Source of the DNA: an uncultured Eubacterium sp.
GTDB taxonomy: Bacteria > Bacillota > Clostridia > Lachnospirales > Lachnospiraceae
Reading direction: 5' to 3'
NCBI GenBank assembly: GCA_910584795.1
Contig: CAJUBZ010000002.1
Coordinates: forward strand, 186,001-250,000
DNA length: 64,000 bases
In this document: piece after piece, positions 33,893-42,178 of the stretch
How the letters are laid out: each line of letters begins with the position of its first letter
Numbering within the stretch: the stretch's first letter is position 1
Notes under the pieces: generated by a model
The model's database searches: none
Told to the model about the DNA's origin: nothing
Seen by the model: the letters and a program-made list of their open reading frames with translations, nothing else
Made by a program: the position numbers and the translations under genes

Positions 33893-34016
33893 TAGGTTGT
33901 ATAACCGCAGCGAGATGAAGTGAAACGAAATCGAGCTGGCGCGTTCGTGAGCAATATGGTGTGCGTAAGCGCACTGAGACGAAGCGAAGCGTAGCCGAAG
34001 TGGCATTGCGTCATTG
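33893..34016. repeat. GC-richer intergenic segment with two diverged 35-40-base copies
   Basis: CGAGATGAAGTGAAACGAAA.. and TGAGACGAAGCGAAGCGTAG.. are related blocks, each followed by a TGGCGCG or TGGCATTGCG tail. Small palindromes (GGTTGTATAACC, TGCGTAAGCGCA) sit beside them. No open reading frame or RNA gene recognised. Base composition is higher in G+C than the flanks. Confidence 0.45.
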
Positions 34017-34060
34017 AATGGAGTTATTTCTTAATTTATAAATTTTTTTTTGAAAAGTTC

Positions 34061-34089
34061 TTGTAATAATTTCCTATTCGTGGTAGTAT
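34061..34089 (+). promoter_or_regulatory. Promoter for rpmJ-rplQ operon
   Basis: TTGTAA-17-TAGTAT, about 35 bases before the rpmJ RBS (AAGGAGG). Together with the infA terminator it splits the superoperon in two. Confidence 0.6.
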
Positions 34090-34125
34090 AGTACTCGGAC
34101 TTTTTTGTGGAAGGAGGATTTTACT

Positions 34126-34239
34126 GTGAAAGTTAGATCATCAGTTAAACCAATTTGCGAAAAATGCAAAGTCATTAAAAGAAAAGGAATCGTAAGAATA
34201 ATTTGCGAGAATCCAAAGCACAAACAGCGTCAGGGCTAA
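34126..34239 (+). CDS. rpmJ: 50S ribosomal protein L36
   Basis: 37 residues from a GTG start eight bases after AAGGAGG. The product begins MKVRSSVKPICEKCKVIKRK and has the zinc ligands CxxC, a third Cys and the His of NPKHKQRQG. This is the zinc-binding form. It normally follows infA directly; here a terminator, a repeat segment and a promoter intervene. Confidence 0.97.
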   Translation: MKVRSSVKPICEKCKVIKRKGIVRIICENPKHKQRQG

Positions 34240-34543
34240 TAATAAGTTTTTGAATGACAGTGAATGATTTTTATTATTCACTTGTTTGTGTGTTTGTAGT
34301 TATTTTAGCTACAATGAACATGCGGCTGCAGTAACTCTAGTGTTACATAGTATCTAGTGTGATAGAGAGTTACTATTAAATATGAGGGAGAATTCCCTGC
34401 TCATTCTAAGTAATTTGCTGAAACTTTTAGGATGAATAGAAACTTTAAACTATGGATTTTTGGAAGCGTACACATTTCAGGCGTGGAAACACGGGCTACG
34501 CTATTTGATGATTCATACAAATTAACTAATGGAGGTTATACAC
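34240..34543 (+). promoter_or_regulatory. Long structured region between rpmJ and rpsM, candidate alpha-operon leader
   Basis: No gene in 300 bases. It holds several hairpins in series: AGTGAAT/ATTCACT, GTAG/CTAC, a long-range AGTAACTCT/AGAGTTACT pair enclosing 25 bases, ATGAG/CTCAT around GGGAGAATTCCC, and AGCGTA/TACGCT enclosing CGTG/CACG just before the rpsM RBS. This dense folding suggests translational control, for example by S4 encoded downstream. Binding is inferred only. Confidence 0.45.
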
Positions 34544-34912
34544 ATGGCTCGTATTTCAGGTGTTGATTTACCAAGAGAAAAGAGAGTTGAGATTGGCTTG
34601 ACTTATATTTATGGAATCGGTATTTCAAGTTCTAAGAGAATTTTAACTGAAGCTGGCGTTGATCCTAGTACAAGATGTAAGGATTTAACTGACGATGAAG
34701 TTAAAAAGATTAGTGATGTTATCGATGCAAGTCAGACAGTAGAAGGTGATTTAAGAAGAGAAATCGCTTTAAACATTAAGAGATTACAGGAAATTGGATG
34801 CTATAGAGGCATTCGTCATAGACGTGGACTTCCTGTTCGTGGCCAGAATACAAAGAATAATGCCAGAACAAGAAAAGGTCCTAAGAGAACTGTAGCGAAC
34901 AAGAAAAAATAG
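34544..34912 (+). CDS. rpsM: 30S ribosomal protein S13
   Basis: 122 residues, head protein bridging to L5. Family start MARISGVDLPREKRVEIGLT, YIYGIG and the basic tail HRRGLPVRGQNTKNNARTRK. Start 34544 follows GGAGGT; an in-frame ATG five codons upstream lies over the RBS itself and is rejected. Confidence 0.98.
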   Translation: MARISGVDLPREKRVEIGLTYIYGIGISSSKRILTEAGVDPSTRCKDLTDDEVKKISDVIDASQTVEGDLRREIALNIKRLQEIGCYRGIRHRRGLPVRGQNTKNNARTRKGPKRTVANKKK

Positions 34913-34942
34913 TAGAAACCCATAAGGGAGGTTAGTTTAGAA

Positions 34943-35338
34943 ATGGCTAAGAAAGTTACAAAGAAAGTGACAAAAAAGCGTGTTAAGAAAAACGTTGAAC
35001 ACGGACAGGCACATATCCAGGCATCATTTAATAATACAATTGTCACATTGACAGATGCTGAAGGAAATGCTTTATCATGGGCAAGTGCTGGCGGTCTAGG
35101 ATTTAGAGGTTCAAAGAAATCTACTCCTTATGCAGCTCAGATGGCAGCAGAAACTGCAACAAAAGCAGCTTTAGTTCATGGTTTAAAATCAGTAGATGTT
35201 ATGGTTAAGGGTCCAGGATCAGGTAGAGAGGCAGCTATTCGTGCGCTTGCTACATGTGGTCTTGAAGTTACATCAATTAAGGACGTAACTCCAGTACCTC
35301 ATAATGGATGTCGCCCACCAAAACGTAGAAGAGTCTAA
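34943..35338 (+). CDS. rpsK: 30S ribosomal protein S11
   Basis: 131 residues of the platform. Core: HGQAHIQASFNNTIVTLTDA, GNALSWASAGGLGFRGSKKS and the end DVTPVPHNGCRPPKRRRV. A short lysine-rich N-terminus is typical of the clade. Confidence 0.98.
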   Translation: MAKKVTKKVTKKRVKKNVEHGQAHIQASFNNTIVTLTDAEGNALSWASAGGLGFRGSKKSTPYAAQMAAETATKAALVHGLKSVDVMVKGPGSGREAAIRALATCGLEVTSIKDVTPVPHNGCRPPKRRRV

Positions 35339-35355
35339 TTTAGGAGGGAATAGAA

Positions 35356-35949
35356 ATGGCAGTAAATAGAGTTCCTGTTCTTAAAAGATGTAGATCACTT
35401 GGTTTAGATCCAATTTATTTAGGAATAGACAAGAAATCAAATAGAAATTTAAACAGATCTAATAGAAAGATGAGTGAATATGGTCTTCAGCTTAGAGAAA
35501 AGCAGAAAGCAAAATTCATTTATGGCGTATTAGAGAAGCCTTTCAGAAATTACTATAAGAAGGCACAGAAGAAACCTGGTCAGACAGGTGAAAATCTTAT
35601 GGTCATGTTAGAGACAAGACTTGATAATGTAGTATTCCGTATGGGATTTGCAAGAACAAGAAAAGAAGCTAGACAGATTGTAGATCATAAACATGTTTTG
35701 GTAAATGGTAAGCAGGTAAACATTCCTTCATACCTTATCAAAGTAGGAGATGTTATTGAAATCAAAGAGAACTGCAAAGGTTCACAGAGATATAAAGACA
35801 TCGTTGAAGTAACTGGTGGAAGAACAGTCCCAGCATGGGTTGAAGTTGACCAGGATAATCTTAAAGGTGAAATCAAAGAACTTCCGAAGAGAGAAGAGAT
35901 TGATGTACCTGTAGATGAAATGCTTATTGTCGAGTTATATTCTAAGTAA
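35356..35949 (+). CDS. rpsD: 30S ribosomal protein S4
   Basis: 197 residues; primary 16S binder. The S4 RNA-binding domain reads METRLDNVVFRMGFA-type sequence then ARTRKEARQIVDHKHVLVNG. It lies inside the alpha operon, unlike Bacillus where rpsD stands alone, so S4 may regulate this operon. The N-terminal zinc cysteines of some S4 proteins are absent apart from one Cys near residue 12. Confidence 0.98.
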   Translation: MAVNRVPVLKRCRSLGLDPIYLGIDKKSNRNLNRSNRKMSEYGLQLREKQKAKFIYGVLEKPFRNYYKKAQKKPGQTGENLMVMLETRLDNVVFRMGFARTRKEARQIVDHKHVLVNGKQVNIPSYLIKVGDVIEIKENCKGSQRYKDIVEVTGGRTVPAWVEVDQDNLKGEIKELPKREEIDVPVDEMLIVELYSK

Positions 35950-36015
35950 GATTTATCTTATTTATATATTGTTCCCAGTAGGTATAAGCAATTCCCAATA
36001 AAGGAGGGGCTATTA

Positions 36016-36975
36016 GTGTTCGATTTTGAGAAACCAAATATTTTAGTAGAAAAATCAGATGATGGAAGATATGGTAAGTTTGTAGTAGAACCACTTGAGA
36101 GAGGTTATGGTACAACTCTTGGAAATGCATTGAGAAGAATTATGCTTTCATCTTTACCAGGATCTGCAGTAAGCCAGATTAAAATTGATGGAGTTCTTCA
36201 TGAATTCAGTTCAGTACCTGGAGTGAAAGAGGATGTTACAGAGATTGTTTTAAATATTAAACAGCTCGAGATTAGAAACAACAGTACAACAGATGAACCT
36301 AAGATTGCTCATATTGATGTTACTGGAGACCAGGTGGTTACAGCTGCTGATATCCAAACAGATTCTGAGATAGAGATTTTAAACCCGGATTTGGTTATTG
36401 CAACACTTAACGGTGGTGCCGATAGCAAACTTAGTATGGAATTAATCATTACTAAGGGAAGAGGTTATGTAAGTTCAGATAAGAATAAGAATGACAGCCT
36501 GCCAATTGGTGTTATCGCTGTTGACTCAATCTACACACCAGTAGAAAGAGTAAATATGGCAGTTGAGAATACTCGTGTAGGTCAGGTTACAGACTTTGAT
36601 AAACTTACATTAGATGTATTTACAAACGGTACATTAGATACTGATGAAGCTGTAAGTTTAGCATCAAAGGTTCTTTGTGAACACTTAAAATTATTTATTG
36701 ACCTTTCAGAGACTTCAAAAGATATTGAGGTTATTGCTGAGCCGGTTGACGATGAGATTGATAAAGTGTTAGAAATGAACATTGATGAATTAGAGTTATC
36801 AGTTCGTTCATACAATTGTTTGAAGAGAGCAGGTATCAATACAGTTGAGGAATTAGTAAACAAGACTTCAGATGATATGATGAAGGTTAGAAATCTTGGT
36901 CGTAAGTCGTTAGAAGAAGTACTTGCTAAGTTAAAAGAACTCGGCCTTGGATTGAAACCAAGCGACGAAAACTAA
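36016..36975 (+). CDS. rpoA: DNA-directed RNA polymerase subunit alpha
   Basis: 319 residues from a GTG start with AAGGAGG eight bases upstream. The N-terminal assembly domain shows FVVEPLERGYGTTLGNALRR. The C-terminal DNA/activator-binding domain shows SVRSYNCLKRAGINTVEELV and RNLGRKSLEEVLAKLKELGL. Confidence 0.98.
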   Translation: MFDFEKPNILVEKSDDGRYGKFVVEPLERGYGTTLGNALRRIMLSSLPGSAVSQIKIDGVLHEFSSVPGVKEDVTEIVLNIKQLEIRNNSTTDEPKIAHIDVTGDQVVTAADIQTDSEIEILNPDLVIATLNGGADSKLSMELIITKGRGYVSSDKNKNDSLPIGVIAVDSIYTPVERVNMAVENTRVGQVTDFDKLTLDVFTNGTLDTDEAVSLASKVLCEHLKLFIDLSETSKDIEVIAEPVDDEIDKVLEMNIDELELSVRSYNCLKRAGINTVEELVNKTSDDMMKVRNLGRKSLEEVLAKLKELGLGLKPSDEN

Positions 36976-37010
36976 TAAACAAAGTTTATTAGCATTATGG
37001 AGGTAAGAAA

Positions 37011-37538
37011 ATGGCAGGTTATAGAAAACTTGGAAGAACTTCAAGTCAGAGAAAAGCTTTAATTAGAGGTCAGGTTACTAGTCTTTTAAATAACGGCAAG
37101 ATTGTTACTACAGAAGCAAGAGCTAAAGAAATCAGCAAAGTTGCAGAAGGTCTTATTGCATTAGCAGTTAGAGAAAAAGATAGCTTTGATGAAGTTGAAG
37201 TAACAGCAAAAGTTGCCCGCAAAGATAAAGATGGTAAGAGAATCAAAGAAGTTGTTGACGGCAAGAAAGTAACAGTTTTCGATGAAGTAAAGAAAACTAT
37301 TAAAAAAGATCAGCCTTCAAAACTTCACGCTAGACGTCAGATGAATAAAGTTCTTTACACAGTTACTGAAAACAGTACAGGAAAGAAGAGAGATTCAAAG
37401 AAAGTTGATTTGACAAATAAGTTATTTGACGAGATTGCTCCAAAGTATGCAGACCGCAAAGGTGGCTACACAAGAATCGTAAAGATTGGCCAGCGTAAAG
37501 GTGATGCAGCAATGGAAGTATTATTAGAATTAGTTTAA
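37011..37538 (+). CDS. rplQ: 50S ribosomal protein L17 with internal insertion
   Basis: 175 residues, against about 115-130 in most bacteria. The conserved start YRKLGRTSSQRKALIRGQVT and the conserved end GGYTRIVKIGQRKGDAAMEV are separated by an extra charged segment (about residues 67-130) rich in Lys and Asp. It is last in the operon before a strong terminator. The insertion appears to be a clade trait rather than a frameshift. Confidence 0.97.
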   Translation: MAGYRKLGRTSSQRKALIRGQVTSLLNNGKIVTTEARAKEISKVAEGLIALAVREKDSFDEVEVTAKVARKDKDGKRIKEVVDGKKVTVFDEVKKTIKKDQPSKLHARRQMNKVLYTVTENSTGKKRDSKKVDLTNKLFDEIAPKYADRKGGYTRIVKIGQRKGDAAMEVLLELV

Positions 37539-37563
37539 TTTAACAATTAGAAAAGCGTCATAT

Positions 37564-37622
37564 AAATAAAAAAGAGAAGTATTCGCCGTACTTGTACGAG
37601 CGAATACTTCTCTTTTTTATTT
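37564..37622. terminator. Strong terminator after rplQ
   Basis: A perfect 23-bp stem (AAATAAAAAAGAGAAG..CGC with its complement) capped by CGTAC/GTACG. A- and T-rich ends make it functional in both directions. Downstream small hairpins follow (GGCATTC/GAATGCC). Confidence 0.95.
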
Positions 37623-37757
37623 ATTGTTGGCATTCTGCGAATGCCGCGCGCAGATTGTGTGTTAGCACAAAATGTAAAGTTGCATAAATTTATAATTTGT
37701 AAAAGTTAAACTGTCTAGTGTGCAGTTAATAAAAGCATAAAATAAAATAATGATAGG

Positions 37758-37786
37758 TTGACAATGAAATAGATACATTATATAAT
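37758..37786 (+). promoter_or_regulatory. Perfect-consensus promoter of the LytTR regulator gene
   Basis: TTGACA-17-TATAAT, exact consensus at both hexamers, about 95 bases before the start codon. The leader is AT-rich without obvious folds. Confidence 0.85.
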
Positions 37787-37886
37787 AAATGTTATATATA
37801 TTATAATTTCTATAAAAAATAGTAAAATTAAAATAAAAGGATTTAAAAAGAAAAACACGTTAAAGACAGATTACAAAGGGGGGGCT

Positions 37887-38627
37887 ATGTTTCATATAGC
37901 TATATGTGATGAGGATAAAAATGATATTGAATATATAAAGAAGACTATTATAAAATCAGGATTACATAAAAGTGAAGTGATATTTTACGAGTATTATTCG
38001 GAAGAAGAAATTTTAATAGAAATAGAAGAGGGAATGAACGTAGACTTATTAATACTGGAAACAAAAATAGATGAAAACAAGGTGGCAAAGGAATTTAGAA
38101 AGAAATATTATAATACAACATTAATTTTTTATGCTTCTATAAATGCATTATCTCCGGAAATTATAAAAGTTTGTCCTTTTAGATTTTTGTTAAAAGAATA
38201 TTCTGATAAAAAGCTTGTTGAGGAATTTAAAGATATTATTACTTATCTTGAAGAAAAGAAATGGAGACCTATTATCAATGGGTATGATGGCTATAGCCAT
38301 ATTCAAATAGCAATTGATGAAGTGATGTATATATCTATTGCAAAACGAGGTAGTCATGTACATGTTTATGATGGTATATTAAATAGAGATAAAAATATAA
38401 TTTTTTGTAAAAAGAAAGTAGAAGAGTTGTATGAGATACTAAAAGATTATGATTTTGCTTATGTTCATAACAGTTATATTGTGAATTTTAAATTTATAAA
38501 AGAGAGAACAAAAGAAGAAATACAATTAATGAATGGGGAGATTTTATCTGTTTCTAGATCAAAAACAAGAGAGTTAAGAAATAAAATGGAATTATATTTA
38601 AACAAAATAAATAAAAAAGAATTTTAA
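37887..38627 (+). CDS. LytTR-family response-regulator-like transcription factor
   Basis: 246 residues. The N-terminal receiver-like domain has the acidic pair in CDEDKND (residues 7-13) and the conserved Lys (Lys103), but the phospho-acceptor position reads Glu58 (VDLLILETKID) instead of Asp. The C-terminal LytTR DNA-binding domain (about 135-240) shows EVMYISIAKRGSHVHVY and YVHNSYIVNFKFIKE. No histidine kinase gene is adjacent. The Glu may mimic the phosphorylated state, so the protein may be constitutively active or controlled otherwise. RBS is a GGGGGGG run. Confidence 0.85.
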   Translation: MFHIAICDEDKNDIEYIKKTIIKSGLHKSEVIFYEYYSEEEILIEIEEGMNVDLLILETKIDENKVAKEFRKKYYNTTLIFYASINALSPEIIKVCPFRFLLKEYSDKKLVEEFKDIITYLEEKKWRPIINGYDGYSHIQIAIDEVMYISIAKRGSHVHVYDGILNRDKNIIFCKKKVEELYEILKDYDFAYVHNSYIVNFKFIKERTKEEIQLMNGEILSVSRSKTRELRNKMELYLNKINKKEF

Positions 38628-38642
38628 AATGTTATACGAAAT

Positions 38643-38688
38643 AAACTTCATAGTGTTAGTTTCTTATTAATGCTATGAAGTTTTTTGT
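38643..38688 (+). terminator. Terminator after the LytTR gene
   Basis: AAACTTCATAG pairs perfectly with CTATGAAGTTT around a 19-base loop, followed by TTTG. Confidence 0.85.
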
Positions 38689-38828
38689 GTGAGTTAATGA
38701 ATTGAAAGTATCATGCAAAAATAGTACAAATAAAATACAAAAAATGCCTAATATCTTTTTGTTGAAAATAAACAGGTATAATCAAATTGTTATATAAGGT
38801 TATGAAAAAAGTAAGGAGGATAAAAGGT

Positions 38829-40859
38829 ATGAGATTAAAAATCAAATGTAGAAAAGTTATAGGATTATTGTTAGTTGTTAGCTTATCTATTGGAATGTTT
38901 GCAGGTCATAATACTTATGGAACTTGTGTAAACCCATATGAAAAGATATTAAATGAATTAAAAACAACAAAACAGAGTCGAGCAAAAGATAAAAGTTCGT
39001 ATATTATTTCGGCAAAAGATAATACAAGTTATAATGAAATAAAAGAAGATTATAAAAACATCGTAATTAGAGAAAGTGAAAGTTATAATGAAAAAAATAA
39101 TATCTTGTTAGTTAGTGTGAATGAGGAGCAAGCACAAGCATTAGAGACAGAAGATGGTATCATAAGAGTTGAGAAAGATTTTTATGTATCAGCAAGTGGA
39201 AGAAAAACAAAAGTTAGAAAAAATAAAGGAATAGATTCTAAGGTTGCATGGAATTTGCGAATGATTAATGCAGATAAAGTTGAATCTACCTCAGATAAAA
39301 AGGTAAAAGTAGCTATTATTGATTCTGGAATAGATGGGATATCTGGAATAAATGTTAAGGCTAGAATTGATTTGACGGATAAAGATGGAAATCGCAATCC
39401 GTTTATGGAAGATTTTACCGGACATGGCACGAGTGTTGCAGGTATAATTTCAGGGAACGCAGGTCAGAATTCGGTACAAGGGATTAATTCAAATGTAGAA
39501 TTATACTCAGCAAAAGTTTTAGATGATAAAAATGTGGCACCAATAAGCAGAGTAGTAGAAGCAATATACTGGGCTATTGAACAAAAAGTAGATATTATTA
39601 ACTTAAGTTTTGGAACAAAAGTTTATTCTAGAGTATTAGAGCAAGCAATTGAAAAAGCATATAAAGAAAATATTATATTAATTGCCGCAGCAGGAAATTC
39701 GGGAAATGAAGTTGAATATCCTGCAGCATTTAGACAAGTAATTGCTGTAGGAGGAATTGATGCTGAAGGTGAAATAAGCGATAATAGTGTAATAGCAGAA
39801 GGAATAGAATTAATGGCACCTGGGGAAATGGTAAAAACTGTAGGTGCATTTGGAGGTGTTACTGTTGCTGATGGGACAAGTATGGCGACGCCTCATGTTA
39901 CAGCGATTGCATCTGTTTTGTTGGAAAAAGATTATACTGTATCGAATGAATTTATTAGATATTTAATGAATGTTAGTGCAAAATTTATGGGGATAAAAGG
40001 AACTGGTTATGGTGTTGTAGATTTAAAGTATGCGATTGATAATTATGATAGAATTAAGAGAGATTATAATAATGATAAATCAGAGATAAAAAGGAGTTAT
40101 AATAAAGAACAATTGCAGACTTTTGATAAAGATAATTTAGTAGAAGCAAGATGGACACAGGATAAACATGGATATCTTGTACAGATAGCATATGACAGTA
40201 ATAATGTATATTTAGAGGATTGGGAAGTAAATCGAATAAAAATTGGTGCAACTCAGATTGATGATATTTTCCCATCGCATTATGGACAGGCGGATGATTC
40301 CTCTTTCTTACATGGGTATAAAAACTATGTAGCTAATTATATATATCTAACACATGCAGCATATGAAATATATAATGACAGTTATACTAAATATTTGAAT
40401 GGCAACACAAAAGTAGCAGGAGCAAACGTGGCAGCTATTAAGGATAGAATCAGTAGGTTTCCATGGTCAAATTATCAAAACAATACAAATTGGAAAAAAT
40501 CTTTAATGGTTTTTGGTATGGCATTGCATGTAATAGGGGACGCTTATGCACATAGATCATTTGCAAAACAAAATGAAGGGTATGTACATATAAAACATAA
40601 TACTAATTGGTCAATAAGTGCTGATAATCATTCGTATTATCCGGAGCGAGAATTAGGAGCAAGAACTGCTATAAATAAGGCATTTAAACAATATTTTGAT
40701 ACAGGAACTACTGGCACGTATAAACAATTTGTACATAATAATTATACAACATATAAATTAGATCAGTTATATACTTTTTCTAAGAAGACAACAGAGAGTG
40801 AGGGTGGCTCTGTCACAAAAGATACAACAACATTGAAAAATGCTTCATATGGTGACTAA
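38829..40859 (+). CDS. Secreted subtilisin-like (S8) protease fused to a zinc-PLC/S1-P1-like domain
   Basis: 676 residues from 38829, eight bases after AAGGAGGA. Signal peptide at about 1-30, I9-like propeptide at about 55-120, S8 domain at about 140-400 with catalytic Asp165 (IIDSGIDG), His199 (GHGTSVAG), Asn290 and Ser351 (GTSMATPH). After an Asp/Lys-rich linker, residues 440-676 form a second domain with ALHVIGDAYAHRSF (His567, Asp571, His575) and further His residues. That pattern resembles zinc-dependent phospholipase C/S1-P1 nuclease-like proteins (DUF6765 kind). No wall anchor is seen, so it is probably released. The second domain's activity is inference. Confidence 0.82.
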   Translation: MRLKIKCRKVIGLLLVVSLSIGMFAGHNTYGTCVNPYEKILNELKTTKQSRAKDKSSYIISAKDNTSYNEIKEDYKNIVIRESESYNEKNNILLVSVNEEQAQALETEDGIIRVEKDFYVSASGRKTKVRKNKGIDSKVAWNLRMINADKVESTSDKKVKVAIIDSGIDGISGINVKARIDLTDKDGNRNPFMEDFTGHGTSVAGIISGNAGQNSVQGINSNVELYSAKVLDDKNVAPISRVVEAIYWAIEQKVDIINLSFGTKVYSRVLEQAIEKAYKENIILIAAAGNSGNEVEYPAAFRQVIAVGGIDAEGEISDNSVIAEGIELMAPGEMVKTVGAFGGVTVADGTSMATPHVTAIASVLLEKDYTVSNEFIRYLMNVSAKFMGIKGTGYGVVDLKYAIDNYDRIKRDYNNDKSEIKRSYNKEQLQTFDKDNLVEARWTQDKHGYLVQIAYDSNNVYLEDWEVNRIKIGATQIDDIFPSHYGQADDSSFLHGYKNYVANYIYLTHAAYEIYNDSYTKYLNGNTKVAGANVAAIKDRISRFPWSNYQNNTNWKKSLMVFGMALHVIGDAYAHRSFAKQNEGYVHIKHNTNWSISADNHSYYPERELGARTAINKAFKQYFDTGTTGTYKQFVHNNYTTYKLDQLYTFSKKTTESEGGSVTKDTTTLKNASYGD

Positions 40860-40980
40860 ACAAAAAATATAATAGAAAAAGTAGTTAAAAAAATAGAAAA
40901 TGTTAAACGTTAAACCTTAAATACAATAAATTCTAATGTGGGTACGTTTAAATTATAAAGCAGAGAGGAGAAAAGAAATT

Positions 40981-42045
40981 ATGAAACAAAAATATCTATT
41001 AGTTATTTTATCTTTTTTACTATTAAACTTATGTCCGTTATGTGGAATTAAGGTCTATGCAGAAGAGGGAATTAATATTGATGAAATAAATTTCCCAGAT
41101 ACTCTATTCAGGACAAATATTAGCAATGCAGATAAAGACAAGAATGGGATTTTATCAAAAGAAGAAATGGAAAGCATTACAGATATTTATTTTGACGGAG
41201 GAGATTATGCAGGCTATCAAAAACTTCAGTCTTTAAAGGGAATTGAATTTTTAACCAATTTAAAAACTCTATATCTAAATTCTACAGGAGTTAAAAGTAT
41301 TAACCTAAACAAAAATAGTAATCTTGTCAAGATAAAAGTTACAAACCAGATAATAAAGGAATTTAAACTTCCTGAGAGCAGCAAACTTTCTATATTAGAG
41401 ACCTTTAACAGTCAATTTCCATCAATAGATTTTGGTGGGCAGCCTGAGTTAAAACAAGTGTCATTATCAGTACGTGGAGCGACAATTGATTTTTCTAAAA
41501 ATCGTAAGTTGGAAAGCGTTATGTTGACAGGAACGGTTACAGAAGGTAGTATTGCTTCTAAGGGGACAAAACATATTAGTCAGGTTAAAACCGTAATTAT
41601 TGGAAATAATGACAAAATAAAGTCATTGAAATGCGATTTACCTAAGTTATCCAAGTTGGATATTGGTAAGACGCCTGTGCTTAATTATGTTTCTATCAAC
41701 AATAGTAAAAGACTAAAATCTTTGAAAACAGAGAAGATGCCTAATTTAAAACAGTTAGAAATAGAGAATTGTGGATTAACAGCATTAAATCTGGTAAAAA
41801 ATAAAAAGCTTGAGAAATTAAATTGTAGTAAGAATAAATTAAAGAAGTTAAGTGTCACAAAAAACATAAAATTAAAATTACTAAAATGTAGTAATAATAA
41901 AATCAATACTTTAAATTTAAAGAAAAATAAGAACTTAAAAACTCTTTCATGTAAGAATAATAGGATTCGCAGAATATATATTCGGAAAACAAAATTAAAG
42001 AGGAAGAACATTAAATGCGATAAAAAAGTTAAACTTATAAAATAG
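40981..42045 (+). CDS. Secreted leucine-rich-repeat protein with EF-hand-like loop
   Basis: 354 residues from 40981. A signal peptide ends near residue 26 (VYA|EEG). Next is INIDEINFPDTLFRTNIS and the calcium-loop-like DKDKNGILSKEE (about 51-62), then irregular leucine-rich repeats of about 20-22 residues to the end. The last repeats are strikingly lysine/asparagine rich, with pattern LxxLxCSxNKL. There is no LPXTG motif or obvious wall-binding domain; the basic tail may bind anionic wall polymers. It follows the protease gene by 120 bases and may share its transcript. Confidence 0.8.
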   Translation: MKQKYLLVILSFLLLNLCPLCGIKVYAEEGINIDEINFPDTLFRTNISNADKDKNGILSKEEMESITDIYFDGGDYAGYQKLQSLKGIEFLTNLKTLYLNSTGVKSINLNKNSNLVKIKVTNQIIKEFKLPESSKLSILETFNSQFPSIDFGGQPELKQVSLSVRGATIDFSKNRKLESVMLTGTVTEGSIASKGTKHISQVKTVIIGNNDKIKSLKCDLPKLSKLDIGKTPVLNYVSINNSKRLKSLKTEKMPNLKQLEIENCGLTALNLVKNKKLEKLNCSKNKLKKLSVTKNIKLKLLKCSNNKINTLNLKKNKNLKTLSCKNNRIRRIYIRKTKLKRKNIKCDKKVKLIK

Positions 42046-42051
42046 AAACAG

Positions 42052-42091
42052 GAGTTATGACCAAGGAAGGCATGGTCATAACTCTTTTATT
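42052..42091 (+). terminator. Terminator after the LRR gene
   Basis: Perfect 12-bp stem GAGTTATGACCA/TGGTCATAACTC followed by TTTTATT. Confidence 0.9.
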
Positions 42092-42178
42092 ATGCACCTA
42101 AAATTTTTCCACTGGAATTTTGCATGACTTGCTAGTATAATATAATAGGTTTACACGAGAGAAAGGGAAAATACTAGT

